64,000 nt of DNA from Rhizobium rhizogenes NBRC 13257. GTDB taxonomy: Bacteria > Pseudomonadota > Alphaproteobacteria > Rhizobiales > Rhizobiaceae. The stretch spans positions 56,859 to 120,858 of the forward strand of contig NZ_BAYX01000021.1 of assembly GCF_000696095.1 (NCBI RefSeq). Direction: 5' to 3'. The position numbers and the translations under genes were made by a program. Positions 1-10,917 of this stretch are shown here, in pieces. Position 1 is the stretch's first letter; each line of letters starts with the position of its first letter. The notes below the pieces were generated by a model that did no database searches, was not told the DNA's origin, and saw only the letters and a list, made by a program, of their open reading frames with translations.

Positions 1-1
1 C

Positions 2-226
2 CTCGATCCGCATCAAGCCAAGATCATCGTCGTGAAATCCGGCTATCTGTCGCCGGAGCTGGCTCCGATCGCCAATCCGAACCTGATGGCGCTCTCGCCC
101 GGTGTGGTCGACCAGTTCGTCGAACGCCTGCCGCGGCTGCGCAAGCAGAAGCCGACCTATCCCTTCGACAAGGATTTTGCCTTCGCGCCCGAGGTGTCGC
201 TCTCGGCACGTTCGAGCGGCCGGTAG
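2..226 (+). CDS. M81 family metallopeptidase (MlrC-like), C-terminal fragment
   Basis: The reading frame is open from base 2 and ends at 226, so only the last 74 residues are in the window and the start lies outside. The tail carries the VVKSGYLSPELAPIANPNLM stretch, followed by a PTYPFD segment and an LSARSSGR end, which resembles the C-terminus of M81/MlrC metallopeptidases. MlrC is known for cleaving linearised microcystin, but most family members have unknown substrates. It sits just upstream of a GntR regulator, a peptide-type importer and a gamma-glutamyltransferase on the same strand, so it may help degrade the imported compound; that is inference. The zinc-binding residues are outside the window and could not be checked. 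Confidence 0.72.
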   Translation, partial: LDPHQAKIIVVKSGYLSPELAPIANPNLMALSPGVVDQFVERLPRLRKQKPTYPFDKDFAFAPEVSLSARSSGR

Positions 227-289
227 CAGTCCCGGCTGGGGGCCGCTGCGCAAACATTATGCATTGAGCAGACTTGCACAAAAAAGAGC

Positions 290-318
290 TTGACGCTGCG
301 CTCGAGTTGAACTTGTAT
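290..318 (+). promoter_or_regulatory. Possible promoter of the GntR gene
   Basis: TTGACG at 290-295 and TTGTAT at 313-318 are separated by 17 bases. The -35 element is good and the -10 is weak. It lies 38 bases before the regulator start and directly abuts the repeat at 318-348. Confidence 0.3.
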
Positions 319-348
319 CGGACCAATCAAAAATTGGTTCGGACCATT
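318..348. promoter_or_regulatory. Operator-like repeats upstream of the GntR gene
   Basis: TCGGACCAAT (318-327) is repeated as TCGGACCATT (339-348), 21 bases apart. ACCAAT (322-327) and ATTGGT (333-338) also form an inverted repeat with a 5-base spacer. The element ends 7 bases before the GntR start codon, which fits autoregulation. GntR/FCD proteins bind short dyads, but assigning this one to the adjacent regulator is inference. Confidence 0.4.
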
Positions 349-355
349 TAACCTC

Positions 356-1093
356 ATGGCAGCCAGCGGCCTTCCTGAAAATTCGACCCATGCCCTGGAG
401 AAACTCCGGGGGCTTTTGGGCTCGGATAATCTGCTGCCGGATGGCAAATTGCCGACCGAGCGGGCGCTTTCAGAGATGTTCGGCGTCAGCCGTCGTGCCA
501 TCCGCCGCGCGCTCGAAGTGCTGGAGACCGAAGGTCGCATCTGGCGGCGCCAGGGATCGGGTACCTATGCCGGCCAGCGCCCGGATGACTGGAGCCAGCA
601 TGTCGGATCGATGATTGCCGGCACCAATCTCATGGAGATCATGGAGGTGCGCCTGCGCGTCGAGCCGCAGCTCGCCCAGCTCGCCGCCATGCGCGCCAAG
701 CCTGACGATATCGAGCGCATGTACGAACTCACGAAGAAGATCGTCGCCAGCGACGATGCCGATAGCCGCGAGCTTTGGGATGGCGCACTGCATCGCCTGA
801 TCGCGCAGAGCGCCGGCAACCAGTTTTTCCTGACGATCTTTGACGTCATCAACCACGTCCGCCAGGACGAGGCGTGGCAAACCATTCGCGAATTGGCCCG
901 CAGCACCAACAACACGCGCCCGGCCTCCTATGCCCAGCACATGACGATCATCGACGCGATCGCAGCGCGCGATCCGATGAAGGCCGCCGAGGCCATGCGC
1001 CAGCATCTGCTGATGCTACAGGAGAGCTTGATCCGTGTCACCTCGCTCGACGCCCAGCCACTGCAAAGGGAGCTGGCCAAGGCGCTTGACTGA
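356..1093 (+). CDS. GntR family regulator, FCD (FadR-like) ligand domain
   Basis: A 245-residue regulator of normal length for the FadR subfamily. Residues about 15-75 form the winged helix, with the typical LPTERALSEMFGVSRRAIRR recognition region and the wing RRQGSGTYAG. The rest is a helical FCD domain (about 95-225), including a PMKAAEAMRQHL region near the end. FCD domains usually bind small organic acids through a metal. The ATG at 356 lies just after an operator-like repeat and no clear ribosome site is visible. It sits between the M81 peptidase tail and the importer operon on the same strand, so it most likely controls that cluster; the ligand is unknown. Confidence 0.85.
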   Translation: MAASGLPENSTHALEKLRGLLGSDNLLPDGKLPTERALSEMFGVSRRAIRRALEVLETEGRIWRRQGSGTYAGQRPDDWSQHVGSMIAGTNLMEIMEVRLRVEPQLAQLAAMRAKPDDIERMYELTKKIVASDDADSRELWDGALHRLIAQSAGNQFFLTIFDVINHVRQDEAWQTIRELARSTNNTRPASYAQHMTIIDAIAARDPMKAAEAMRQHLLMLQESLIRVTSLDAQPLQRELAKALD

Positions 1094-1182
1094 CCATGGG
1101 CGCAACTGCGCCGAGACTGCCCGACCGGAGGGGAAACCGGCCGGAACCGCATTGAAAACAAAAATATAAACAGGAGAACAGC

Positions 1183-2691
1183 ATGAAGATCGCCAAATTT
1201 CTGACATCGCTGGCCGCCGGCGTGTTGATCGCGCTGCCGGCCTTTGCCGTCGAACTCAAGATCGGCCTTCAGGACGATGCCGACGTGCTGGATCCGGCAC
1301 AATCGCGCACCTTCGTCGGCCGCATCGTCTATACCGCACTCTGCGACAAGCTCGTCGATGTGACGCCGGATCTCAAATTCGTGCCGCAGCTCGCGACCTC
1401 CTGGAAATGGTCCGCAGACGGGAAGCAGCTGACAATGGAATTGCGCCAGGGCGTCAAGTTCCAGGACGAAACGCCGTTCAACGCACAGGCCGTGGTCGAC
1501 AATATCCAGCGTTACCAGACCCTGCCGGAATCGCGCCGCAAGAGCGAGCTCTCCTCCGTCGCCAAGGTCGAGGCATCCAGTGAACATGAAGTGACCTTCA
1601 CGCTGAAGGCGCCCGATGTCACTCTGCTTGCCCAGCTTTCCGACCGCTCCGGGATGATGGTCTCGCCGACCGCGGCCAAGGCGGCTGGTGCGAAGTTCGG
1701 CGACCATCCCGTCTGCTCCGGCCCGTTCAAGTTCGTCGAGCGCGTGCAGCAGGACCGTATCGTGCTGGAGAAGTTCCAGGACTACTGGAACAAGGACAAT
1801 ATCTTCATCGACAAGGTGACCTACCTGCCGATCCCCGACACGACGGTGCGCCTGGCTAACCTGCGCTCCGGCGATCTCGACATGATCGAGCGCGTCGCCG
1901 CCTCCGACGCCGGCACCGTCAAGAGCGATAGCAATCTCGTCTATGCGGATGCCATCGGTACCGGCTGGCTGGGCGTCTACGCCAATGTCGGCAACGGCGC
2001 GCGCGCCGACAATCCGATGGGCAAGGACAAGCGCCTGCGCCAGGCCTTCTCGCTGGCGATCGACCGTGATGCCGCCATGCAGATCGTCTATGACGGCACC
2101 GGCCTTGCCGGCAACCAGCCCTTCGCGCCAAACAGCCCCTGGTACGACAAGGACATCCCAGTTCCAACCCGCGACGTCGACAAGGCGAAGGCGCTGATCA
2201 AGGAAGCGGGCTACGATCGCGTGCCGGTGGAACTTGCGGTCGCCAACAATCCCGTCTCGATGCAAATGATGCAGATCATCCAGTCGATGGTGGCCGAGGC
2301 CGGCTTCGACGTTTCGCTGAAATCGACCGAATTCGCCACGCTGCTCGACGCGCAGACGGCCGGCAACTATCAGCTCAGCCGTTCCGACTGGTCCGGCCGC
2401 GCCGATCCGGATGGCAATATCCAGCAGTTTGTGACCACCGGCGCCGGCCTCAACGATTCCAAGTACAGCAATCCTGAGGTCGACAAGCTGTTGCTGGAAG
2501 CTCGCCAGTCGCAGGACGATGCGGTGCGCAAGCAAAAATATGATGCGGCCGAGGCGATCCTGAACGAAGATCTGCCGATCATCTATCTCGGCCATCAGGC
2601 CTGGATCTGGGGCTACAACAAGAAGATCACCGGCTTCGTAGCCTCGCCGGACGGCATGATCCGCCTCGCCGGCGTGAAGAAGGGCAGCTAG
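1183..2691 (+). CDS. ABC importer substrate-binding protein, peptide/nickel family (SBP_bac_5)
   Basis: This 502-residue protein begins with a Sec signal peptide (basic MKIAK, hydrophobic core, cleavage near AFA-VE at residue 22). The mature part has the family-5 layout used by DppA/GsiB-type receptors: LVDVTPDLKFVPQLATSW near the start, LRQGVKFQDETPFNAQAVV, and a late ADPDGNIQQF region. It acts in the periplasm and delivers an oligopeptide-like ligand to the permeases encoded next. AGGAGA at 1171-1176 gives a good ribosome site. Co-location with a gamma-glutamyltransferase suggests a glutathione-like or gamma-glutamyl ligand, but the binding site cannot be read well enough to settle this. 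Confidence 0.88.
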   Translation: MKIAKFLTSLAAGVLIALPAFAVELKIGLQDDADVLDPAQSRTFVGRIVYTALCDKLVDVTPDLKFVPQLATSWKWSADGKQLTMELRQGVKFQDETPFNAQAVVDNIQRYQTLPESRRKSELSSVAKVEASSEHEVTFTLKAPDVTLLAQLSDRSGMMVSPTAAKAAGAKFGDHPVCSGPFKFVERVQQDRIVLEKFQDYWNKDNIFIDKVTYLPIPDTTVRLANLRSGDLDMIERVAASDAGTVKSDSNLVYADAIGTGWLGVYANVGNGARADNPMGKDKRLRQAFSLAIDRDAAMQIVYDGTGLAGNQPFAPNSPWYDKDIPVPTRDVDKAKALIKEAGYDRVPVELAVANNPVSMQMMQIIQSMVAEAGFDVSLKSTEFATLLDAQTAGNYQLSRSDWSGRADPDGNIQQFVTTGAGLNDSKYSNPEVDKLLLEARQSQDDAVRKQKYDAAEAILNEDLPIIYLGHQAWIWGYNKKITGFVASPDGMIRLAGVKKGS

Positions 2692-2701
2692 TTCGACAGC
2701 A

Positions 2702-2729
2702 GCCTGCGGGAAAGACATCTCCCGCAGGC
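2702..2729 (+). other. Stem-loop between binding-protein and permease genes
   Basis: GCCTGCGGGA (2702-2711) and TCCCGCAGGC (2720-2729) form a perfect 10-bp stem with an 8-base loop. No T-run follows. Hairpins here commonly stabilise binding-protein mRNA or reduce downstream expression, so that the receptor outnumbers the membrane parts; that role is inferred. Confidence 0.6.
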
Positions 2730-2753
2730 CCTTACCGAGATCAGGATGCGCTC

Positions 2754-3701
2754 ATGTACACCTACATCGGAAAAAGACTGCTGGTCGCCATACCGACGCT
2801 GCTGATCATTTCCGTCTTCGTCTTTTCCCTGCAGAAGCTCTTGCCGGGCGACCCGATCCTTGCCATGGCCGGCGAAGAGCGCGATCCGCAGGTCCTCGAG
2901 TTTCTGCGCGAGAAATACCGGCTGAACGATCCCGTCATCTACCAATACGGCTATTGGCTGCAGGGTGTGCTGAAGGGTGATCTCGGCATGTCGCTGCGCA
3001 CCAACCAGCCGGTGCTGACGCTGGTCGCCCAGAAGCTGCCGGTGACGATCCAGCTTGCCGTGATGTCGATGATCTTCGCTTTTGTCATCGGCATTCCCAT
3101 GGGCATATTGGCGGCGGTGAAGAAGAACACCATCATCGACTATCTCGCCAATGTCGTTGCCCTGTGCGGATTGTCGGTGCCGAATTTCTGGCTCGGCATC
3201 ATGCTGATCCTGCTGGTCTCGGTGAAGCTGCACTGGCTGCCGGCCTCCGGCTACCAGCCGTTCTTCGAGGATCCCTGGCGCTCAATCCAGACCATGCTGA
3301 TGCCCTCCTTCGTGCTCGGCAATGCGCTCGCCGCCACATTGATGCGCCACACCCGCTCGTCTATGCTGAGCGTGCTCAGCGCCGACTATATCCGCACAGC
3401 CCGCGCCAAGGGGCTTTCGGAAGTCGTCGTCATTTTGCAGCACACCTTCCGCAACGCCATCCTGCCCATCGTCACCGTCAGCGCCCTGCTTTTCGGCGAA
3501 CTGCTGGCCGGCGCCGTGCTCACCGAGCAGATCTTCACCATTCCCGGCTTCGGCAAGCTCATCGTCGACGCGGTCTTCAACCGCGATTACGCCGTCGTCC
3601 AGGGCGTCGTGCTCTGCACTGCCGTCGGCTTCATTGGTATGAACCTCATCGCCGATATTCTCTACGTCCTCCTCAATCCACGTCTGAGGGCAGCCCTATG
3701 A
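2754..3701 (+). CDS. ABC importer permease, DppB type
   Basis: A 315-residue inner-membrane permease with about six hydrophobic segments. The N-terminus has the DppB signature (RLLVAIPTLLIISVFVFSLQ followed by LPGDPI), and the coupling-helix EAA region reads YIRTARAKGLSEVVVILQHT (about residues 213-232), where the ATPase docks. The ATG at 2754 follows a TCAGGA ribosome site. Its TGA overlaps the next start as ATGA (3698-3701), so the two permeases are translationally coupled and presumably form the heterodimeric channel. Confidence 0.9.
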   Translation: MYTYIGKRLLVAIPTLLIISVFVFSLQKLLPGDPILAMAGEERDPQVLEFLREKYRLNDPVIYQYGYWLQGVLKGDLGMSLRTNQPVLTLVAQKLPVTIQLAVMSMIFAFVIGIPMGILAAVKKNTIIDYLANVVALCGLSVPNFWLGIMLILLVSVKLHWLPASGYQPFFEDPWRSIQTMLMPSFVLGNALAATLMRHTRSSMLSVLSADYIRTARAKGLSEVVVILQHTFRNAILPIVTVSALLFGELLAGAVLTEQIFTIPGFGKLIVDAVFNRDYAVVQGVVLCTAVGFIGMNLIADILYVLLNPRLRAAL

Positions 3702-4576
3702 ACGCGATCGTGCAGACGGCTGTTGCCACCGCCCCGGCCAAGCGCGCGCCGAACCGAGCCTGGCGCAAATTCAAGGCCAACAAGGGCGCGCTGGTCGGCA
3801 TCTCCATCATCCTGTTCTTTACCTTGGCTGCCATCCTCGCCCCAATCCTGCCGATACCCGATCCGGTCGCTACCAGCTGGTCGGCGATCCGCAAGGCACC
3901 CTCGACGGCCCATTGGTTCGGCACCGACGACATTGGCCGTGACGTCCTCTCGCGCATGATCTGGGGCACGCGGGCGTCCCTGATGGCCGGCATATTTTCC
4001 GTCGCCATTGCGGTAGCGATCGGTGTCCCTCTCGGCCTTATCTCCGGCTATTACGGCGGCTGGATCGACCAGATCATCTCGCGTGTCACCGAAGCGTTCC
4101 TCGCGATGCCCTTCCTGATCACCGCGATCGCGCTTGCCGCCTTTCTCGGACCAAGCCTCACCAATGCAATGATCGCCATCGGGCTGTCGGCGACGCCGGT
4201 CTTCGTGCGCCTGACGCGCGGCCAAGTACTGGCGGTGAAGACGGAAGATTATGTCGAAGGCGCTCGATCGATCGGGCTTCGTCATTCCAGCATCATCATC
4301 CGTTACATCCTGCCGAACGTCTTTGCCCCGATCCTGGTGCAGGGAACGCTCACCATCGCCACGGCGATCATCGCAGAGGCCAGCCTCTCTTTCCTCGGGC
4401 TCGGCCAGCAGCCACCTGCACCGAGCTGGGGCTCGATGCTCAACGTCGCGAAGAATTATCTCGAGCAGGCACCCTGGATGGCCATGTGGCCGGGCGCTGC
4501 GATCTTTCTCGTCGTCATCGGTTTCAATCTCCTCGGCGACGGCCTGCGCGATGCGCTCGATCCGCGCGAAGCATGA
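3698..4576 (+). CDS. ABC importer permease, DppC type
   Basis: The frame is open further upstream, but the ATG at 3698 is the likely start: it overlaps the DppB stop by four bases and gives a 292-residue protein, normal for DppC. The N-terminal segment (RAWRKFKANKGALVGISIIL) and the GTDDIGRDVLSRMIWGTRAS motif are typical of this half. The EAA loop reads DYVEGARSIGLRHSSIIIRY, and the end has SFLGLGQQPPAPSWG. It pairs with the upstream DppB-like permease. Confidence 0.9.
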   Translation: MNAIVQTAVATAPAKRAPNRAWRKFKANKGALVGISIILFFTLAAILAPILPIPDPVATSWSAIRKAPSTAHWFGTDDIGRDVLSRMIWGTRASLMAGIFSVAIAVAIGVPLGLISGYYGGWIDQIISRVTEAFLAMPFLITAIALAAFLGPSLTNAMIAIGLSATPVFVRLTRGQVLAVKTEDYVEGARSIGLRHSSIIIRYILPNVFAPILVQGTLTIATAIIAEASLSFLGLGQQPPAPSWGSMLNVAKNYLEQAPWMAMWPGAAIFLVVIGFNLLGDGLRDALDPREA

Positions 4577-4598
4577 ATCATCTGAAAGGACATCCGCA

Positions 4599-6386
4599 AT
4601 GACCGCATTCACGACACGCCCGGAAATCCTCGGCACCTTCGGCGTCGTCACCTCCACCCACTGGATCGCTTCCGCGGTCGGCATGAGCATTCTCGAAAAG
4701 GGCGGCAACGCCTTCGATGCCGCGGTTGCGACTGGCTTCGTGCTTCAGATCGTCGAGCCGCATCTTTGCGGTCCCGGCGGCGACATGCCCGCGATCATCT
4801 ATTCAAAAAAGAAGGACAAGGTCGAGGTCATCTGCGCCCAAGCTCCCGCCCCCGCCGGCGCAACGATCGAGCACTATACGAAGGAGGGCCTGTCGCTGAT
4901 CCCCGGCGACGGCCTGCTCGCCACTGTCATCCCCGGCGCTTTCGATGGCTGGATGCTGATGCTGCGCGATTACGGCGAGCTCACCGTCCGTGATGTTCTG
5001 GAACCGGCGATCCACTATGCCGAGCACGGCCACCCCATTCTGCCCCGTGTCGCTGCGACCATTGCCGGCCTTGCCGACTTCTATCGCAAGGAATGGCCGA
5101 CCTCCTACGAGACCTGGCTGCCCGGTGGCTCCGCTCCGGAGCCGTGGTCGAACTTCAAGAATCCTGTCCTTGCCGAAACATGGAAACGGGTGATCGCGGA
5201 AGCGGAGGCAAAGAGCGGCCGCGAGGCACAGGTCGAAGCGGCGCGCGGCGCCTATTATCGCGGCTTCGTCGCCGAGGCGATCGACACCTACGTCCGCAAG
5301 GCCGAGGTGATGGATGCCAGTGGCAGCAAGCACAAAGGCGTGCTGACCGCCGACGACATGGCCAACTGGTCGGCAACGATCGAGGAGCCACTGACCTATG
5401 ATTATCACGGCTGGACCGTCGCCAAGATCGGTCCCTGGGGCCAGGGACCGGCCTTCCTGCAAACACTGTCGCTGCTGAAGGGCTTCGATATCGCCGCGAT
5501 GGACCCCGCCGGCGCGGATTACGTCCATACCGTTACTGAGGCCATGAAACTCGCCTTCGCCGACCGCGAGGTCTATTACGGCGATCCGAATTTCTCCGAA
5601 GTGCCGCTCGATATCCTGCTCTCGGACGCCTATGCCACCGAGCGCCGCAAGCTGATCTCTTCGGAAGCCTCGTTCGATCTGCGTCCGGGCAAAATCGCCG
5701 GCTTCGAAAGCCAGTACGATCTCACCATGGCCATGCTGGAAGCGCCGGAAGCCAAGACCGGGGCGGTCTATGAGCCGACCATGTCGCATCTGACCGAGAA
5801 GCGCGGCGACACGGTGCATATCGACGTCATCGACCGCGAAGGCAACATGGTGTCGGTGACGCCCTCCGGCGGCTGGCTGCAATCCTCGCCGATCATTCCC
5901 GGCCTCGGCTTCTGCCTCAATTCGCGCGCCCAAATGTTCTGGCTGAAGCCCGGCCTGCCCTCGTCGCTCGCTCCCGGCAAGCGGCCGCGCACGACGCTGA
6001 CGCCGTCGCTCGCGCTCCATGAAGGCCGCCCGACGCTCGCCTTCGGCACGCCCGGCGGCGACCAGCAGGAGCAATGGCAGCTCGCCTTCTTCCTGCGCTA
6101 TGTCCATCACGGCCTGAACCTTCAGGAGGCGATCGACCGACCGCTGTTCCACAGCACACATTTTCCAAGCTCCTTCTATCCCCGCACGCGCGAGCCGGGC
6201 GGCCTGACGGCGGAGGCAAACTTCAGCCCCGAGGTGCTCGATGCGCTGCGCCGGAAGGGTCACAAGCTGACGGTTGCTCCGGAATGGACGGTCGGACGGT
6301 TGACCGCCGCGCAGCGTGATGCCAGCGGCCTGCTGCGCGCAGCCGCCACGCCGCGTCTGATGCAAGCCTACGCAATCGGGAGATAA
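4599..6386 (+). CDS. ggt: Gamma-glutamyltransferase family Ntn-hydrolase
   Basis: The likely start is the ATG at 4599 after AAAGGA, giving 595 residues; the frame itself is open further upstream. Gamma-glutamyltransferases mature by self-cleavage before a nucleophilic threonine. Here this should be Thr405 in RGDTVHIDVIDREGN, followed by GLGFCLNSRAQMFW and a PRTTLTPS region that match the family. The N-terminal subunit has GNAFDAAVATGFVLQIVEPH and GPGGD. No signal peptide is evident, unlike exported GGTs, so it probably acts in the cytoplasm on material brought in by the surrounding importer. Acylases of the cephalosporin/glutaryl type share this fold, so the substrate is not certain. Confidence 0.87.
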   Translation: MTAFTTRPEILGTFGVVTSTHWIASAVGMSILEKGGNAFDAAVATGFVLQIVEPHLCGPGGDMPAIIYSKKKDKVEVICAQAPAPAGATIEHYTKEGLSLIPGDGLLATVIPGAFDGWMLMLRDYGELTVRDVLEPAIHYAEHGHPILPRVAATIAGLADFYRKEWPTSYETWLPGGSAPEPWSNFKNPVLAETWKRVIAEAEAKSGREAQVEAARGAYYRGFVAEAIDTYVRKAEVMDASGSKHKGVLTADDMANWSATIEEPLTYDYHGWTVAKIGPWGQGPAFLQTLSLLKGFDIAAMDPAGADYVHTVTEAMKLAFADREVYYGDPNFSEVPLDILLSDAYATERRKLISSEASFDLRPGKIAGFESQYDLTMAMLEAPEAKTGAVYEPTMSHLTEKRGDTVHIDVIDREGNMVSVTPSGGWLQSSPIIPGLGFCLNSRAQMFWLKPGLPSSLAPGKRPRTTLTPSLALHEGRPTLAFGTPGGDQQEQWQLAFFLRYVHHGLNLQEAIDRPLFHSTHFPSSFYPRTREPGGLTAEANFSPEVLDALRRKGHKLTVAPEWTVGRLTAAQRDASGLLRAAATPRLMQAYAIGR

Positions 6387-6390
6387 GCAA

Positions 6391-7149
6391 ATGACCTGGT
6401 CGATCGTTGCCCGCGAGCCTGAAACCGGCCATCTCGCCATCGCCGTCGCCACCCGCTTCTTCGCTGTCGGCAGCCTGGTGCCGCATATTCGAGGCGGCAT
6501 CGGCGCTGTCGCGACACAGGCTTTCGTCAGCCCGCTCTATGGCATTGATGGCGTTGCGATGCTTGCCGCCGGTCATGCACCGGAGGAGATCGTTACGACC
6601 TTGACCGCCCGCGACGACGGCCGCGAGCAGCGGCAGTTCCACCTGATCGACGCCAAGGGCAACAATGCCGCCTTCACCGGCGCCAAATGCGTCGACTGGG
6701 CCGGCCATCTGATCGACGACAATGTCTCGGTTGCCGGCAATATGCTGGCCGGGCCTCAGGTGATTGCCGAGACGCTTTCGACCTTCAAGAAGACCAAGGG
6801 CAAACCGCTCGCCGAGCGGCTGCTCGAGGCCATGCGCGCCGGCGAGGACGCCGGCGGCGACAAGCGCGGCAAGCAATCGGCAGCACTCGTGATCCATCGC
6901 GATCAGGATTACGCCTGGCTGAACATCCGCGTCGACGACAGCGCCGATCCGCTGACCGAGCTCGAACGGCTCTATGCCGTCGCGCAGGAACGCTATCTCT
7001 ATTTCGCCGAGACTATGGCGACGCGGCAGAACCCTGATGGCATGATCGACCGCCGCGAGATCGACGAGAAGATCGCGGCGCTGGAAGCCGCAAGAATTGC
7101 CGAGGGGCGTCCGTCCGCATCTTTCGCCACATTACCGAAACTGTCTTGA
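6391..7149 (+). CDS. DUF1028 family protein (predicted Ntn-hydrolase fold)
   Basis: A 252-residue protein starting four bases after the gamma-glutamyltransferase stop, with a GGGAG ribosome site. The N-terminus (MTWSIVAREPETGHLAIAVA, then GSLVPHIRGGIGAVATQAF) and the later GNMLAG segment are diagnostic of DUF1028. This family has a predicted Ntn-hydrolase-like fold and no established reaction that I know of. Tight placement between the transferase and the ATPase of the importer suggests a hydrolytic step on the imported compound or on a product of the transferase. Confidence 0.85.
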   Translation: MTWSIVAREPETGHLAIAVATRFFAVGSLVPHIRGGIGAVATQAFVSPLYGIDGVAMLAAGHAPEEIVTTLTARDDGREQRQFHLIDAKGNNAAFTGAKCVDWAGHLIDDNVSVAGNMLAGPQVIAETLSTFKKTKGKPLAERLLEAMRAGEDAGGDKRGKQSAALVIHRDQDYAWLNIRVDDSADPLTELERLYAVAQERYLYFAETMATRQNPDGMIDRREIDEKIAALEAARIAEGRPSASFATLPKLS

Positions 7150-7197
7150 GCGGAAACAGATGCCTGATACGATGCGCAAAATCATAAAGGGGAACTC

Positions 7198-9048
<1,851 letters not shown>

Positions 9049-9077
9049 GCCGGATCGTGACCTTGACTTCATTGGAA

Positions 9078-9103
9078 GCAGGGGGTGATATCCGCCCCTG
9101 TTT
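9078..9103 (+). terminator. Possible weak terminator after the importer operon
   Basis: CAGGGG (9079-9084) and CCCCTG (9095-9100) can pair around an inner GATATC, followed by only three T residues. It lies between the ATPase and glutathione peroxidase genes. The short T-run makes the call weak. Confidence 0.3.
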
Positions 9104-9126
9104 CAAGATGATTTGGAGTGATTGCG

Positions 9127-9678
9127 ATGACCGACAGCGTACTCGATATTCCGGTAAAGAGGATCGACGGCAGCGAGACGACGCTTGCCGACTACAGCGG
9201 CAAGGTCATCATGGTCGTCAATGTCGCCTCCAAATGCGGCCTGACAGCGCAGTATGAATCGCTGGAAAAGCTCTATGAGGACAAGCGGGATGACGGCCTA
9301 ATCATCGCCGGCTTCCCGGCCAATGATTTCAAGGGTCAGGAGCCGGGCACGGATGACGAGATCCTGAGCTTCTGCACCCTGACCTATGACGTGCAGTTCC
9401 CGATGTTTTCCAAGATCGCTGTAACAGGCGCAGAGCGCCATCCGCTCTACAACAGCCTGATCGGCTCCGGCGTCGAGATCACCGGCGATGGCCCGATGCG
9501 CGAGCGCCTTGCAAAACATGGCCTAGAGACCGGGCAGGATGGCGGGGTCATCTGGAACTTCGAAAAATTCCTGATCGGCCGCGACGGCAAGGTTGCCGCT
9601 CGCTTTGCACCTGACGTGACCGCTGACGATCCCCGTCTGCTCTCCGCTCTGGAGAAAGAGCTTGCCCTCGCCGGCTGA
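9127..9678 (+). CDS. Glutathione peroxidase family thiol peroxidase
   Basis: A 183-residue protein reducing peroxides with glutathione or, more often in bacterial cysteine forms, thioredoxin. The active-site segment VNVASKCGLTAQY carries the peroxidatic cysteine (not selenocysteine). The second family motif FPANDFKGQEPG and the WNFEKFLI motif with the catalytic Trp and Asn are present. The ATG at 9127 is preferred: GGAG at 9115-9118 is well spaced for it, whereas the in-frame GTG at 9118 overlaps that site. It is probably its own transcription unit. Confidence 0.92.
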   Translation: MTDSVLDIPVKRIDGSETTLADYSGKVIMVVNVASKCGLTAQYESLEKLYEDKRDDGLIIAGFPANDFKGQEPGTDDEILSFCTLTYDVQFPMFSKIAVTGAERHPLYNSLIGSGVEITGDGPMRERLAKHGLETGQDGGVIWNFEKFLIGRDGKVAARFAPDVTADDPRLLSALEKELALAG

Positions 9679-9855
9679 GGCATCGCGCGGATTTTCGATA
9701 AATACGATTTTATTTCAATGCGTTACCTCCCCATGGAGTAGCGGCGCGGAGCTTGCTCGGATTCGCCGCATCATTGCCTCCCCTCTTGCCCAGGAGTATG
9801 CTCACGCGTCCCATATATGGACGGAACGCTGCATCAATTCTGGGAGGAGGATGTC

Positions 9856-10917
9856 ATGCGTGAACCTGATGTACAGAAACTCGATGCCCTGGTCGGGCGC
9901 TTGGTCGGCGATCTCGGCGCAGCGGTCTCCGGTGTTTTGGTAACACTCGGAGACCATTTGGGCCTGTTCAAGGCCATGGCGGATGGAACGCCGATGACCT
10001 CGGCGGAATTGGCCGACAAGACCGGCGTTAGGGAGCGCTACCTGCGCGAATGGCTGTCGGCACAAGCAGCGGCAGATTACGTCAGCTACGACGACAAGAC
10101 CGAACGCTTCTACCTGACGCCCGAACAGGCGATGGTATTTGCGGAGGAAAACAGTCCCGCCTTCTTCACCGGTGCCTTCGATGTCGTTCAATCCATGTGG
10201 CTCGATGAACCGAAGATCGCCAATGCTTTCAAGACCGGTAGCGGTCTCGGCTGGCATGAGCACAGCGCCTGCCTGTTTCGCGGCACGGAGCGTTTCTTCC
10301 GGCCGGGTTATAACAGCCATCTCGTCTCGGAATGGATACCGGCACTGAATGGTATGCATGAAAAGCTCGAAGCCGGCGCTGCCGTCGCCGATGTCGGCTG
10401 TGGCCATGGCGCCTCGACCATCCTGATGGCGCAAGCCTATCCGAACTCCACATTCTTCGGCTTCGATTATCACCTTCCCTCTATCGAGCGAGCGAAAGCG
10501 GCGGCGAAGGAGGCGGGCGTCGACGGACGCATCACCTTCGAACAAGCAACAGCAAAGGACTTCCCGGCTGCCGGCTACGATTTCGTGGCGATGTTCGATT
10601 GCCTGCACGACATGGGTGATCCCGTCGGCGCCGGCAAACATGTCAAGGAAAGCCTTGCCGACGACGGCACCTGGATGATCGTCGAACCCTTTGCGCATGA
10701 TTGCCTGAAGGACAACCTCAATCCGGTCGGCCGCGTCTTCTACGGCGCATCGACGATGATCTGCACGCCGGCCTCGCTTGCGCAGGAAGTCGGCCTGGGC
10801 CTTGGCGCGCAAGCCGGCGAGTTGAAACTGCGCAAGGTCGCCATGGATGCAGGCTATTCGCATTTCCGCAAGGCGACCGAAACGCCATTCAACATGGTCT
10901 TCGAAGTCAAGGTCTGA
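9856..10917 (+). CDS. Class I SAM-dependent methyltransferase with N-terminal winged helix
   Basis: The likely start is the ATG at 9856, five bases after GGGAGGAGG; this gives 353 residues. The first ~100 residues form a winged-helix dimerisation domain (ELADKTGVRERYLREWLSAQ). The SAM-binding motif I is VADVGCGHGAST (about residue 178), followed by GFDYHLPS and by DFVAMFDCLHDM for motif IV. This arrangement matches the Rv2258c-like group, whose substrates are largely unknown. Neighbours give no metabolic clue. Confidence 0.82.
   Translation: MREPDVQKLDALVGRLVGDLGAAVSGVLVTLGDHLGLFKAMADGTPMTSAELADKTGVRERYLREWLSAQAAADYVSYDDKTERFYLTPEQAMVFAEENSPAFFTGAFDVVQSMWLDEPKIANAFKTGSGLGWHEHSACLFRGTERFFRPGYNSHLVSEWIPALNGMHEKLEAGAAVADVGCGHGASTILMAQAYPNSTFFGFDYHLPSIERAKAAAKEAGVDGRITFEQATAKDFPAAGYDFVAMFDCLHDMGDPVGAGKHVKESLADDGTWMIVEPFAHDCLKDNLNPVGRVFYGASTMICTPASLAQEVGLGLGAQAGELKLRKVAMDAGYSHFRKATETPFNMVFEVKV

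Noticed and set aside
928..2718. Long minus-strand open frame (596 codons)
   Set aside because: It lies opposite the receptor gene and the end of the GntR gene, has no family motifs, and is a GC-driven shadow.
4803..6500. Minus-strand open frame of 565 codons
   Set aside because: Antisense to the gamma-glutamyltransferase, whose motifs are unmistakable; composition is Arg/Gly/His-rich without domains.
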